DNA of 64,000 nucleotides from Alteromonadaceae bacterium 2753L.S.0a.02 (GCA_007827375.1 VISH01000002.1:1761001-1825000), one strand, 5' to 3'. Shown: positions 1 to 9,782, counted from the stretch's first letter. The notes: generated from the letters alone by a model not told the origin. Numbers and translations are program-made.

Positions 1-164
1 CATTTCTGGTGATCGATATTGTTGTGGCCAGTGTGCTTATGGCCATGGGCATGATGATGTTATCGCCACTCATTATCTCGCTACCCTTCAAAATTATGTT
101 GTTTGTGTTGGTCGACGGTTGGGCGCTGATCATTGGAACCCTTGCTGCGAGCTTTGGTATTTAA
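1..164 (+). CDS. fliP: FliP, flagellar type III export gate protein (3' end only)
   Basis: The last 53 codons of fliP, in the frame beginning at base 3, end in TAA at 162-164. The peptide is a run of hydrophobic residues containing VIDIVVASVLMAMGMMML and FVLVDGWALIIGTL, the well-conserved C-terminal membrane segments of FliP. FliP forms the core of the inner-membrane export gate with FliQ and FliR. The gene lies 21 bp before fliQ in the usual fliPQR-flhB order. The 5' part is outside the window. Confidence 0.93.
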   Translation, partial: FLVIDIVVASVLMAMGMMMLSPLIISLPFKIMLFVLVDGWALIIGTLAASFGI

Positions 165-185
165 GGCCATTTCAAAGGTGCAATT

Positions 186-455
186 ATGACAACTGAAATA
201 GCGCTACAATTGTTTGCTGATGCTTTTTTCCTCACGGTTATTATGGTTGCAGTTATCGTTGGGCCGAGCCTGGCGGTAGGTTTACTAGTAAGCACCTTTC
301 AGGCCGCAACCCAGATTAACGAGCAAACCCTGAGTTTCCTGCCAAGACTGCTAATTACCCTGGCAACTATCATGATTGTTGGCCCCTGGCTGGTACAACA
401 ATTGATGGATCTTTTCACACAGTTGATGTTTCGAGTACCGGAGTTGATCGGGTAG
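186..455 (+). CDS. fliQ: FliQ, flagellar export gate subunit
   Basis: 89 residues, the normal FliQ length, with two long hydrophobic helices (about residues 15-40 and 52-75) and the family motif VGPSLAVGLLVSTFQAATQI between them. FliQ packs around the FliP-FliR core of the flagellar type III secretion gate in the inner membrane. It sits between fliP and fliR on the same strand with gaps of 21 and 25 bp, so all three are probably one transcript. Identification rests on motif, length and context. Confidence 0.95.
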   Translation: MTTEIALQLFADAFFLTVIMVAVIVGPSLAVGLLVSTFQAATQINEQTLSFLPRLLITLATIMIVGPWLVQQLMDLFTQLMFRVPELIG

Positions 456-480
456 CGATACCCTCAAAACGGATCGGCTT

Positions 481-1254
481 ATGCTAATCACCGATACTCA
501 GATCGCGCAATTTATTCAACAGTATTTTTTACCTTTTGTACGTATCGGTATGATGTTGATGGTTATGCCCATCATAGGTTCTCGCATTGTGAATACCCGA
601 GTGCGATTGGTACTCGCGATGCTCATAAGTATGTTGGTAGTGCCGCTGCTTCCCTCACTGCCCGCCGTTCCGCCTTTGAGTTGGCAGGCCTTGTGGTTTG
701 TAGTGCAGGAATTGTTGTTGGGTGCGCTTATCGGTTTCGTGTTTCAGATCGTTTTTCAAATGTTTGTGCTGAGTGGCCAGTATATGGCGATGAAAATGGG
801 CCTGGGTTTTGCGTCGATGAATGATCCCTCCAATGGCGTGCAAACCACAGTACTTTCCCAGTTTTTTTTAATGCTACTTACGCTCACCTTTGTTGCTGTC
901 GATGGCCACCTTGTTCTGATTATGATGTTGGTTAAGAGTTTTCAAACCTTACCGCCGGGGCATTTCTTGGTCGATTCGGTGGATTTGTTACGACTTGTGC
1001 AAATGGGTGGTTGGATGTTTGCAGCGGCATTGTTGATGGCCTTGCCAGTGATTACCGCACTGTTATTTGTCAACATTGCCTTCGGTGTTATGAGTCGCGC
1101 GGCACCGCAGTTAAATATATTTGCCGTAGGCTTCCCATTTACACTGATGTGTGGCTTGTTGTTAATTTGGTTGGGGCTTACCAATTTTTCTGAAATCTTC
1201 GAATCTGCTACGGAGTACGGCTTACAGCAGATTGGCGAAATTTTAAAATTTTAA
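481..1254 (+). CDS. fliR: FliR, flagellar export gate subunit
   Basis: 257 residues, as usual for FliR, almost entirely hydrophobic with about six membrane segments. Family signatures include RIGMMLMVMPIIGSRIVNTR near the N-terminus and GQYMAMKMGLGFASMNDPS in the middle. FliR completes the spiral export gate with FliP and FliQ. It starts with ATG 25 bp after fliQ and is followed 21 bp later by flhB, consistent with one flagellar export operon. Confidence 0.95.
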   Translation: MLITDTQIAQFIQQYFLPFVRIGMMLMVMPIIGSRIVNTRVRLVLAMLISMLVVPLLPSLPAVPPLSWQALWFVVQELLLGALIGFVFQIVFQMFVLSGQYMAMKMGLGFASMNDPSNGVQTTVLSQFFLMLLTLTFVAVDGHLVLIMMLVKSFQTLPPGHFLVDSVDLLRLVQMGGWMFAAALLMALPVITALLFVNIAFGVMSRAAPQLNIFAVGFPFTLMCGLLLIWLGLTNFSEIFESATEYGLQQIGEILKF

Positions 1255-1275
1255 CCGGGCGGGTGGACCTCTTTC

Positions 1276-2409
1276 ATGGCAGACGACGACAGCTCACAAG
1301 AAAAAACGGAAGAGGCGACGCCGCGACGCCTGGAGAAAGCGCGTGAAGAAGGTCAGGTTCCCCGATCGCGGGATCTGACCACAACCGCTGTATTACTGGC
1401 AGGTACCTTCGGTCTGGTTTTTTTTGGCGGTGTTATTGTCGAACAGCTGGCATCGGTTTTACGCTTTAATTTCGATTTGTCCCGCGAAGTAATTTTCGAT
1501 CCTAACCTGATGTTTGCACAGCTCGGGAGAAGCTTTTTACAGGCGCTTATGGGCTTAATTCCCTTGTTTGTGATGTTACTTATCGCCGCGATTGCCGGGC
1601 CCATTGCCTTGGGGGGATGGTTGTTCAGCAGTAAAGCACTGGCGCCGCAACTTAACCGCATGGACCCAATTAAGGGCCTCGGGCGCATGTTTTCGGTTAA
1701 ATCGCTAGTAGAGCTAGCCAAAGCGATCGGCAAGGTGGCGATTGTAGTTGCCACAGCATTTGTTTTATTAAACAGCATGAAAACTGCGCTTTTAGGGCTT
1801 TCGATGGAAAGTCTCGAGAGCGGTATGGTGCATTCCGTTACCTTGAGTTTATGGGCCGCAGTTTTTTTATCGGCATCGACGATAATTATCGCGTTGATCG
1901 ATATACCCTTTCAAATTTACGACCACAGTAAAAAATTGAAAATGTCGCGCCAAGACATTAAAGACGAAATGAAAGATACCGAGGGCAAACCTGAGGTAAA
2001 AAGTAAGATTCGCCAAATGCAGCAACAAATGGCGCAAAACCGCATGATGTCAGCAGTGCCTGAAGCCGACGTGATCATCACTAACCCCACTCACTATTCA
2101 ATTGCATTACGCTATGACCCGGAAACAATGAACACGCCGGTGGTCATTGCCAAGGGCATTGATTTCGTCGCGATTAAAATACGCGAAATTGCTCGGGAAA
2201 ATAATATTGAATTCGTTGAAGCGCCATTATTGGCGCGTGCTGTTTATGCCACGACTGAAATCGATGGCGAAATTCCAGAAGGCTTATACGTGGCAGTGGC
2301 ACAAGTATTGGCTTACGTGTTTCAGCTACGCGAATTCCGCAAAGGTCGTGGTAACCGACCAGGGTATCCGCGTAACCTCAATATTCCACCCGACATGCGT
2401 CACTATTAG
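1276..2409 (+). CDS. flhB: FlhB, flagellar export substrate-specificity switch
   Basis: 377 residues. The N-terminus SSQEKTEEATPRRLEKARE is typical, followed by four membrane segments (about residues 35-210) and a cytoplasmic C-terminal domain. The self-cleavage motif NPTH is at residues 270-273, so the autocleavage that switches export from rod/hook to filament substrates should operate. In this family flhA usually follows; here the plus strand is interrupted by two minus-strand genes (maeA and a TPR gene) before flhA. The stop is 36 bp from the convergent maeA stop and I see no clear terminator between them. Confidence 0.96.
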   Translation: MADDDSSQEKTEEATPRRLEKAREEGQVPRSRDLTTTAVLLAGTFGLVFFGGVIVEQLASVLRFNFDLSREVIFDPNLMFAQLGRSFLQALMGLIPLFVMLLIAAIAGPIALGGWLFSSKALAPQLNRMDPIKGLGRMFSVKSLVELAKAIGKVAIVVATAFVLLNSMKTALLGLSMESLESGMVHSVTLSLWAAVFLSASTIIIALIDIPFQIYDHSKKLKMSRQDIKDEMKDTEGKPEVKSKIRQMQQQMAQNRMMSAVPEADVIITNPTHYSIALRYDPETMNTPVVIAKGIDFVAIKIREIARENNIEFVEAPLLARAVYATTEIDGEIPEGLYVAVAQVLAYVFQLREFRKGRGNRPGYPRNLNIPPDMRHY

Positions 2410-2445
2410 AATTCTACGGAACCTCTGAAAAATGAGTATATTTTC

Positions 2446-4053
2446 CTAGTAACTCGGGTCGTATTGCTCTTCATCCACGTAACTTTCAAAATCCTTCCGT
2501 AACGGTTCCGTCAACATTCCGCACACTTCAGCGGTTTGTGCCACTGCAACTGCGATTTTTGCAGAAACCTGCCGTATTTCCGCGAGAGGGGGGTACAGGC
2601 AACCTTGCTTAATGCGATTTTCAGAAACACATTCGGCAAGTTTATCGGCGGCACTTATCAGCATTTCATCGTTAATGCGCTTAGCATTAGCGAGCAACAC
2701 CCCTAAACCGAGACCGGGGAAAATGTAGGCGTTATTTCCCTGGCCAGGAATGCGTGTTTCGCCATTAATTTGAACTGGTTCAAATGGACTACCACTGGCA
2801 AAAATCGCCTTGCCCTGGCTCCATTGGTAAGCTTGTTGCGCCGTGCATTCTGCGTTTGCGGTCGGGTTGGAAAGTGCAAAAACAACGGGGTGTTGGTGGT
2901 TTGCACAGAGCGACTCAACCATCTCCTGCGTGATAATACCCGGTCGCCCGCTGGCACCAATCAGGGCGTCGGGTTTGAATGCTTGCAACGCACTGAAGGC
3001 ATCCATTGCCGGGAGATCGGCGGCGAAGGGGCGGGCATGTTCCGTGAGCGTTTCGCGGCTACTAACGATCAAGCCTTTGCTGTCATTAAATACTAACTGA
3101 GCACGCGCCTTAGATTCACTGAGGCCTTCCCGCTGCATGGCTTTCACAAGCAGTTCACCAATACCGGTAGCGGCTGAGCCTGCGCCGAGAAACATGAAAC
3201 GCATCTCACTGACTTTTTTGCCGTTTATTCGCGTAGCTGCCAGTAATCCCGCCAGTGCCACAGCAGCAGTGCCCTGTATATCATCGTTGAAACACAATAG
3301 CTGATCTCGATAGCGCTCCAGCAGAGCAATGGCATTGGGGGTTGCAAAATCTTCGAATTGCAACAGAGCCTGAGGGAAGCAATGTTTGACAGCAGCGATA
3401 AATTCGTCCACGAAAGCCTGATAGTCACTTCCACGAATCCGGGTTTGGCGCATTCCCAGGTAAAAAGGGTCATTTTTTATAGCTTCTGTATCGCAGCCAA
3501 CATCCAGCATAATGGGCAGACAATGGGCTGGGTCGATACCGGCGCAGGCGCAATAAAGGGTGAGTTTTCCAATCGGAATGCCCATTCCATTGCTTCCTAA
3601 ATCACCCAGTCCAAGAATGCGTTCACCATCGGAAACTACGATTAATTTAACGTCTTTTTCCGGCCAATTGCTTAACACCTCGGCAATACGACCTCTATCA
3701 CTCCAGGAAACATAACAACCATTGGATTCACGAAAATTAATGGCAAATTCCTGACAGGCTTGACCGACTGTCGGTGTATAAACCAGAGGCATCATTTCTT
3801 CAATGTGCTCGATAAGTATTTTATAAAACACCCGCTCATTTCTTTTTTGAAGCGCCGTAAGAAACATATATTTGTCGATGTTTTTGGATTTACTGCGCAA
3901 ATTCAGCAGAGAACGCTCCATTTGCTGAGCCTGGTTGCTCACAATAGGTGGTAGCAAACCGTGCAAACCGTAGGTGTCGCGTTCTTCAAGGGTAAATGCC
4001 GTACCCTTGTTGTATCTGGGGTGGGTAAGCAAATCCAGACCTTTTAAATTCAT
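2446..4053 (-). CDS. maeA: NAD-dependent malic enzyme
   Basis: Oxidative decarboxylation of malate to pyruvate with reduction of NAD. Visible motifs are YTPTVG (about residue 95), VVSDGERILGLGDLG (substrate/NAD site), LLQFEDF with metal-binding acidic residues (about 237), FNDDIQGTA (about 259) and the dinucleotide-binding GAGSAATG (about 293). About 535 residues, close to E. coli MaeA (565). I take the ATG at 4053; an in-frame TTG three codons upstream (4062) is the alternative, and neither has a strong ribosome site. It lies on the opposite strand within the flagellar cluster, convergent to flhB, and has no evident functional link to motility. Confidence 0.93.
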   Translation of the reverse strand: MNLKGLDLLTHPRYNKGTAFTLEERDTYGLHGLLPPIVSNQAQQMERSLLNLRSKSKNIDKYMFLTALQKRNERVFYKILIEHIEEMMPLVYTPTVGQACQEFAINFRESNGCYVSWSDRGRIAEVLSNWPEKDVKLIVVSDGERILGLGDLGSNGMGIPIGKLTLYCACAGIDPAHCLPIMLDVGCDTEAIKNDPFYLGMRQTRIRGSDYQAFVDEFIAAVKHCFPQALLQFEDFATPNAIALLERYRDQLLCFNDDIQGTAAVALAGLLAATRINGKKVSEMRFMFLGAGSAATGIGELLVKAMQREGLSESKARAQLVFNDSKGLIVSSRETLTEHARPFAADLPAMDAFSALQAFKPDALIGASGRPGIITQEMVESLCANHQHPVVFALSNPTANAECTAQQAYQWSQGKAIFASGSPFEPVQINGETRIPGQGNNAYIFPGLGLGVLLANAKRINDEMLISAADKLAECVSENRIKQGCLYPPLAEIRQVSAKIAVAVAQTAEVCGMLTEPLRKDFESYVDEEQYDPSY

Positions 4054-4325
4054 GGTTATCAAATCTCGTTCGGTAGTAGAGGGAATGTGTAACGGCGTTG
4101 TAGTTTTGCGACAGACGGGTGCGACGACGTGGGTAGCACCTCAATGGGTAGGCAAGACTCGGCACTATACCTGATTAACATCTGAGCTGTCTTTGGATCA
4201 AGTCAATTTTAACGCCAATCACTTGGCCGGGTATGCTGTGTTGAACCTTGGTTGTTACCTGGCTGCAGGTTTTCCAGGGCTGAGTCGACAATGCCAGAGT
4301 GCATCACTTACCCGCAATTAGTCGT

Positions 4326-4360
4326 GGGCCTCGCGCTCTTGGTTCGTAAGCGCGGGGCCC
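4326..4360. terminator. 12-bp GC-rich hairpin next to the TPR gene stop
   Basis: An inverted repeat (arms 4326-4337 and 4349-4360, one G-T wobble) lies directly beyond the stop of the minus-strand TPR gene. It lacks a T-run on either side, so it could be a weak or Rho-assisted terminator or a 3'-end stabilising hairpin. The rest of the gap up to maeA (4054-4325) shows nothing else I can support apart from space for the maeA promoter. Confidence 0.4.
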
Positions 4361-4361
4361 G

Positions 4362-5558
4362 TTACAGCCCCGCCTGATAGTGCTGCAGTAAGTTCAACTT
4401 GTGTTGAAAGCGCTGTTGATCTTCGTTGTTTATGGCGTTCTTTTGACCAATCTGTAGCTGCCGTACCGCGAGATCCTGATTGCCCAACAAATAATACACG
4501 TGTGATAAGGTGAAGTGGAACGCGGGCTCTTCTGGTTTTTTGGAAATCGCTCGTTTGAGCTTTGTCACCGCCTGTTTGTAGTTGTGCAAATTAATATCGG
4601 CGCTCGCCAGTTTCGCGAGATAGTAGGGGTTCTTTTTGGAATAGCTTTCTACTTTTGCCGCTAGCGATTGGGCCTTATCTAACTGCCCGGTTTGATAATA
4701 CAAGATGTAGGCATTGTTAATAATAGAGAGGTTCTGCTTGTCCAGTTTTAATCCGCGTTCGTAGGCTTGTTGCGCTTCTGCCATGTGGCCGTTAATTTTG
4801 TAAACCACGCCGAGATTCGACCACACAAAGCCGGAATTGCGATGCGTTTTTAAAGATTTTTGCATGTAGGCAATTGCGCTTAGGTAATCTTTAAGCTGCA
4901 TGGCTTCCATACCGCGGTTGTTATAGTACTCTGCCAGCGCTCGTGTATCTGAAACCGCTTTGGATTTAAAAAATTGTGTGTGTTGAGCCAAGTACACATC
5001 GCTAAATTCCACGGTAATTTTATTTCCGGGGATGTACACCGCAACATTAATGTGCCCCGGAACGATGTAATAGTCTTCGCTCTGTACCCAGTCACGAGGT
5101 ACCTCAACAACCTGGAATTTAGCTTTTAAGCCGACATAACGCGCGGCGGCAACAAACAGGCTGGCATGAGAAATACAGTTGCCAGCTCCTTTATCGAATG
5201 TTTCCTGTGCTGTATAGGTTTGGCTGTCGTCGTAGGTGATACCGAGGTAGTAGGGGCGAAACAATAAATTATGCAGCATGAAAGCACGCTCCCGCAGGCC
5301 GGGAATAGGGCGCACCTGTTGATCGAGAAAATCTTTAATTTCCTGGTTAATCGCCAGAATATCGACATCGGCAACATCGGGTACTTTCGAGAGGTCGAGC
5401 CTGCCCTGTTGTTTTTCAAGGCTCTGGGTTACTAGTTGCTGATAATAAGGTTGCAGCGGGTCAGCGGTGGCGGTGTAAGGGGAATTTGCAAATACAAGCG
5501 TGGCTTGGGCTGCCAGTAAAGCTGGGATTGCCAAGCGCAGTGGGTTTTTTATTTTCAT
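4362..5558 (-). CDS. Secreted transglutaminase-like/TPR protein
   Basis: 398 residues. A signal peptide (about residues 1-25, ending VFANS) points to export. Residues 95-190 look like a transglutaminase-like fold: the Cys of GNCISHASL (Cys128) followed by GHINVAV (His169) are candidate catalytic residues. Residues 210-390 are tetratricopeptide repeats (for example NLGVVYKINGHMAEAQQAYERGLKLD). The start ATG has GAGG 7 nt upstream. Such proteins are common in marine gammaproteobacteria; the substrate is unknown and activity may be lost. It is divergent from flhA and sits inside the flagellar region, but nothing in it is flagellar. Confidence 0.75.
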   Translation of the reverse strand: MKIKNPLRLAIPALLAAQATLVFANSPYTATADPLQPYYQQLVTQSLEKQQGRLDLSKVPDVADVDILAINQEIKDFLDQQVRPIPGLRERAFMLHNLLFRPYYLGITYDDSQTYTAQETFDKGAGNCISHASLFVAAARYVGLKAKFQVVEVPRDWVQSEDYYIVPGHINVAVYIPGNKITVEFSDVYLAQHTQFFKSKAVSDTRALAEYYNNRGMEAMQLKDYLSAIAYMQKSLKTHRNSGFVWSNLGVVYKINGHMAEAQQAYERGLKLDKQNLSIINNAYILYYQTGQLDKAQSLAAKVESYSKKNPYYLAKLASADINLHNYKQAVTKLKRAISKKPEEPAFHFTLSHVYYLLGNQDLAVRQLQIGQKNAINNEDQQRFQHKLNLLQHYQAGL

Positions 5559-5868
5559 AACGGGCCTCGCGATATATATGTATTCGCTACCCCCAGGCTG
5601 CTCCTTAACAGGCTCAAACGCGTGCTAGCTTCCTACCGCTTTTCAAAAACCCGTTAATGCAACTCTACTGTAAGTATAGTTGCGTGGTGCCCAATCTGCC
5701 TGTAAAAAACAGGCAGTTACCAACCCATAGCCGACCTTAAACCCTTTTTCGTGAAGAAAAAGCAAACACGCTAATTTCTGGGAACACTTCTTGCCAATCA
5801 TTGCTAAGACGCGCTAAGACAGGTTTAAAGCGCCAAAAAAACGGCACTTCATAGCAACAGCAGGTAGT
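5559..5868. promoter_or_regulatory. Divergent intergenic region between the TPR gene and flhA
   Basis: 310 bp without a gene, which must carry the start signals for both divergent genes. I see a perfect 8-bp hairpin (arms 5696-5703 and 5709-5716, loop AAAAA) and a short direct repeat GCTAAGAC at 5803-5810 and 5813-5820 shortly before flhA. I could not find a convincing sigma-54 (GG-N10-GC) or sigma-28 promoter by eye. The function of the hairpin is unknown. Confidence 0.35.
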
Positions 5869-8115
5869 ATGGCAGAACCTTTTTTTACCCATCTAAAATC
5901 GCTCCCCGGCACTATTAACAGTGAATCAGCAATGCAGGGCGTGCGAGGCATTGGGCGGGGTAACCTGAGTATTCCCATTCTGTTATTAATGCTCTTGGGC
6001 ATGATGACACTGCCGCTCCCCGCGTTTCTGTTAGATGTTTTTTTCTCATTTAATATTGCGCTTTCCATCGTTGTGCTGCTGGTAGGGGTGTACACCCTTC
6101 GTCCGCTGGATTTCGCGGTATTCCCCACGATTTTGCTGGTGGCCACCCTTTTACGTTTAGCGTTGAACGTGGCTTCAACGCGCGTGGTGTTGCTCAATGG
6201 TCACGAAGGCGGTGATGCCGCTGGTAAGGTAATTCAGGCGTTTGGCGAGGTGGTCATTGGCGGTAACTATGCGGTTGGCCTGGTGGTATTTATTATCCTC
6301 ATCATCATTAATTTTGTGGTGGTTACCAAGGGTGCCGGTCGTATTTCCGAGGTGAGTGCGCGCTTTACATTGGACGCCATGCCCGGTAAGCAAATGGCAA
6401 TAGATGCCGATTTAAATGCCGGGCTCATCGATCAGGAAGAAGCCCGAACACGCCGTGCAGATGTCGCCGCTGAGGCAGATTTTTACGGTGCCATGGATGG
6501 TGCCAGTAAATTTGTACGCGGCGATGCCGTTGCCGGTATCTTGATTTTAATTATCAATATTATTGGCGGTCTTATCGTTGGTATTGCACAGCACCAATTG
6601 GAATTTCAGGACGCTTTGGAGAAATATGTGCTGCTTACCATTGGTGATGGTTTGGTTGCGCAAATTCCCTCGTTATTGCTGTCAACCGGCACCGCCATTA
6701 TGGTGACCCGCGTCAACAGCTCTGAAGATATGAATCGTCAGGTGCTGTCGCAGATGTTTGAATCTCCGAAAGCGATGGCGGTTGCGGCATTTATTTTATT
6801 TGTGATGGGCGCCATTCCCGGTATGCCGCATGTGCCATTTTTAAGTTTGGCTTTTATTTGCGGTTTAATCGCTTACTACATTCATTACCGCCAGCAAGAG
6901 GTTGAAGTCGTAGAAGAAGGTGGTTTCAGTTCCCGCGGTCCGAGTGGTGCACCACCTTCAATGCCGCCTCCCTCGAGTGGCGGTGGTGGTGGCTCAGGCG
7001 GCCAGCCCTCACTGCCCGCACCCACCGGCCATAGCGCTACAGGCGAACCTGCCGAAGTCAGTTGGGATGATGTTACACCGGTGGATATTATAGGGCTTGA
7101 AGTGGGTTACCGTTTAATACCATTGGTGGATAAAAATCAAAACGGCGAGCTGCTGGGACGAATCAAAGGTGTACGTAAAAAACTTTCCCAGGAAATGGGT
7201 TTTCTCATTCCTGCGGTTCATATTCGTGACAACCTAGATTTGATGCCCAGCGCGTATCGCATTACCTTGATGGGCGTGACGGTGGGCGAGGGCGAAGTGC
7301 ATCCCGACCGTTATCTCGCGATTAATCCCGGTCAGGTATTTGGCAAACTCGAAGGTACCAAAACGCGCGACCCAGCGTTTGGTCTGGAAGCGGTTTGGGT
7401 GGATGAAAGCCATCGCGACCAGGCGCAAACCTTGGGCTATACCGTGGTCGATGCAAGTACTGTTGCGGCTACCCACCTCAATCAAATCATTCAATCACAC
7501 GTGCATGAACTCATTGGCCACGAAGACGTTCAGAAATGGCTGGATTTGCTTGCCGAAAAATCACCAAAACTGGTGGAGGAGTTGGTGCCCAATACCATTT
7601 CCATTAATCAGCTTTTGAAAGTGTTGCAGGCGTTGTTACGCGAGCAGGTGCCGGTACGCGATATGCGCACCATTGCTGAAGCCCTGGCAGCGCACGGCAC
7701 AAAAAATATGGATACCGCATCACTTACAGCGGTAGCGCGAGCCGCTTTGGCGCGACAGATTGTGCAAAGCATCGTTGGGCAGGATGCAACTCTACCGGTG
7801 ATTACCCTCGATCCAGCGCTGGAACAGTTGTTGCTCCAGTCGGTACAACAGGCACAAAAATCTGGCGCCGATGAAGGTGCGTTACTGGAACCGCAGTTGG
7901 CTGAACGCATTAATAATGCGCTTGTACAAGCAGCTAAAAAACAGGAAATGGCCGGTAAAGCCATAGTGCTTTTGGTTGCAGTGCCCTTGCGATCGATGCT
8001 GGCACAGTTTGTTCGCTTCAACATTCCTGAAATGCGTGTGCTGGCTTACAACGAAGTGTCTGACAACAAGTCGCTGAGTATCGACGCCACCGTGGGTGGA
8101 GATGTTTTAAGTTAA
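5869..8115 (+). CDS. flhA: FlhA, flagellar export apparatus protein
   Basis: 748 residues, slightly longer than the common ~700. The N-terminal half has about eight membrane segments and the FHIPEP-type signature (LDAMPGKQMAIDADLNAG, then RADVAAEADFYGAMDGASKFVRGDA). The C-terminal half is the cytoplasmic ring domain that binds chaperone-substrate complexes. A glycine/proline-rich linker of about 40 residues (near 360-400) joins the halves and accounts for the extra length. It heads the flhA-flhF-fleN-fliA series. Confidence 0.96.
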   Translation: MAEPFFTHLKSLPGTINSESAMQGVRGIGRGNLSIPILLLMLLGMMTLPLPAFLLDVFFSFNIALSIVVLLVGVYTLRPLDFAVFPTILLVATLLRLALNVASTRVVLLNGHEGGDAAGKVIQAFGEVVIGGNYAVGLVVFIILIIINFVVVTKGAGRISEVSARFTLDAMPGKQMAIDADLNAGLIDQEEARTRRADVAAEADFYGAMDGASKFVRGDAVAGILILIINIIGGLIVGIAQHQLEFQDALEKYVLLTIGDGLVAQIPSLLLSTGTAIMVTRVNSSEDMNRQVLSQMFESPKAMAVAAFILFVMGAIPGMPHVPFLSLAFICGLIAYYIHYRQQEVEVVEEGGFSSRGPSGAPPSMPPPSSGGGGGSGGQPSLPAPTGHSATGEPAEVSWDDVTPVDIIGLEVGYRLIPLVDKNQNGELLGRIKGVRKKLSQEMGFLIPAVHIRDNLDLMPSAYRITLMGVTVGEGEVHPDRYLAINPGQVFGKLEGTKTRDPAFGLEAVWVDESHRDQAQTLGYTVVDASTVAATHLNQIIQSHVHELIGHEDVQKWLDLLAEKSPKLVEELVPNTISINQLLKVLQALLREQVPVRDMRTIAEALAAHGTKNMDTASLTAVARAALARQIVQSIVGQDATLPVITLDPALEQLLLQSVQQAQKSGADEGALLEPQLAERINNALVQAAKKQEMAGKAIVLLVAVPLRSMLAQFVRFNIPEMRVLAYNEVSDNKSLSIDATVGGDVLS

Positions 8116-8156
8116 TGATTTCTAAAGATAAAACCTTGCAGGCAGGAGAATAAACC

Positions 8157-9650
8157 ATGTCACAGCAAAACCAGGCTCTGGTAAAAAGATTTGTAGCGTC
8201 CTCCATGCGTCGGGCGCTCGATTTAGTGAATGCCGAGTTGGGCCCCGAGGCCGTGATTTTATCCAGCCGCAAGGTACCCGAAGGTGTGGAAGTTGTTACT
8301 TCGCTGGAGCCGGATTTACCGACACGGGGAATTGACGTTCGCCGCGAATTTGGTCGACATTTTGACGCTGAATTGGATACCGCCATGGGCAGTGATTCCG
8401 CCTGGCAAATGCAGGCGGGCATTGATCGCGCCGCTGGCCAATACGGGGGGCGGGTAGAACATAACGAGCCAAAAATCTCACCGAAGCGCGGCGAAGAAAT
8501 TGCGCGGGAAATTGAACTGGCTCGAGAGCGCATGCTGGAAGCTAAGCGCCGGGCGAAAGAAGACGAGCAGCCAGCGAGCAATTTGCGATCGCGCCGCAAC
8601 GAAAATATTCCGTTGCACCCCCAAGCCTCGCAACAAGAAGTGTCTCCGGCGCGATCTGTGCTGAATGATACAACCGCTCCGGAACACGTTTTTTCCGAGC
8701 AACGCAGCCCTTCTGTGGGGGAAGACAATCAACGTCTCGAAACACTTCAAAACGAAATTGCTGATATGCGCATGTTGCTCGAACAGCAACTCTGGCAGTT
8801 AGCGCAACGCGGCGGTGAAAGCATGCCTGGCCAAATTCAATTACCGGGTAGTTTTTCTGTCATTAATGAACACCTGTCGCGTCTCGGCTTACCTGAAAAT
8901 TTGGCGGAACGTCTTTTGAGCGAAGTGGGCCAACAAGCCAGTGTCAGCAAAACCTGGCGACTGTGTATGGCAGCCCTCTCCAAGCAGTTGCCTATTGTCA
9001 ATCAAGACTTTATCCAGAAAGGTGGGGTTTTTGCCTTTGTTGGCCAGACCGGTGTTGGCAAAACCACCACCATCGCAAAATTGGCAGCGCGTTTTGTGTT
9101 GCAGCACGGGCCCGGCAAGGTGGCCCTGGTCACCACCGATACCTACCGGGTGGGTGCCTACGATCAATTGCGATCCCTCGGCCGTATTTTAAACGTACCG
9201 GTTCGTGCAGTGGATAGCGAACACAGTTTGATGCGGGTGCTGGCGAGCCTGAAACACTTCCCCCTTATTCTGGTGGATACCGCAGGCTTCCGTCACGGAG
9301 ATCCTTTACTTAAGGAGCAAATGCGCAAGCTGGATGCCTGCCCGGCGGTAAAACGCGTGCTGGTGTTGGCATGTAACAGCCAACTGCAAACCATGAAAGC
9401 CTCCACCCATGCCTATGCTTCGCGCCAGGGGATAGATGCCTGCGTGCTTACCAAGCTTGATGAAGCCGCGAGCCTTGGAGAGGCTATGAGTGTGGTCTTG
9501 GAGCGGCAACTCCCGGTGGCTTACACCACCAACGGTCAGGAAATTCCCCGCGATATCGCCAAAGCCTCGGCACACCAACTCGTGGCTGCCGCGGTCGCGC
9601 TTGTGAAATCAGCGGCTAACAGCGCCACTGGCGCAATGATGGGGGGATAA
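8157..9650 (+). CDS. flhF: FlhF, SRP-type GTPase for polar flagellum placement
   Basis: 497 residues. The C-terminal SRP-GTPase NG domain shows the P-loop GQTGVGKTTTIAKLA (about residue 296), DTYRVGAYDQLR (about 327), VDTAGF (about 373) and TKLDEAASLG (about 431). The N-terminal 200 residues are the charged basic/acidic region typical of FlhF. FlhF directs the first flagellar components to the cell pole and, with FleN, sets flagellar number. The start ATG has AGGAG a few bases upstream. fleN follows immediately. Confidence 0.95.
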   Translation: MSQQNQALVKRFVASSMRRALDLVNAELGPEAVILSSRKVPEGVEVVTSLEPDLPTRGIDVRREFGRHFDAELDTAMGSDSAWQMQAGIDRAAGQYGGRVEHNEPKISPKRGEEIAREIELARERMLEAKRRAKEDEQPASNLRSRRNENIPLHPQASQQEVSPARSVLNDTTAPEHVFSEQRSPSVGEDNQRLETLQNEIADMRMLLEQQLWQLAQRGGESMPGQIQLPGSFSVINEHLSRLGLPENLAERLLSEVGQQASVSKTWRLCMAALSKQLPIVNQDFIQKGGVFAFVGQTGVGKTTTIAKLAARFVLQHGPGKVALVTTDTYRVGAYDQLRSLGRILNVPVRAVDSEHSLMRVLASLKHFPLILVDTAGFRHGDPLLKEQMRKLDACPAVKRVLVLACNSQLQTMKASTHAYASRQGIDACVLTKLDEAASLGEAMSVVLERQLPVAYTTNGQEIPRDIAKASAHQLVAAAVALVKSAANSATGAMMGG

Positions 9651-9782
9651 ATGCGCCATTCGATCCGCGAATCGTCATCTATACTTGAAGGAGCAAAAAA
9701 CCGGACTCACCCGCGTTTTAACAATCACGGGCTCCCCAACCCGAGCTTTCGCAACCTGAGCACAACGCCGGATACCCAATTT

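Noticed and set aside
5778..5787. A solitary TTCTGGGAAC before flhA, equal to the array linker
   Set aside because: No second linker and no flanking hairpins of the array type are present within 300 bp; a 10-mer can occur by chance.
9651..9782. 44-residue N-terminal extension of FleN
   Set aside because: The extension has no resemblance to FleN N-termini, although the ATG at 9651 abuts flhF and cannot be fully excluded.
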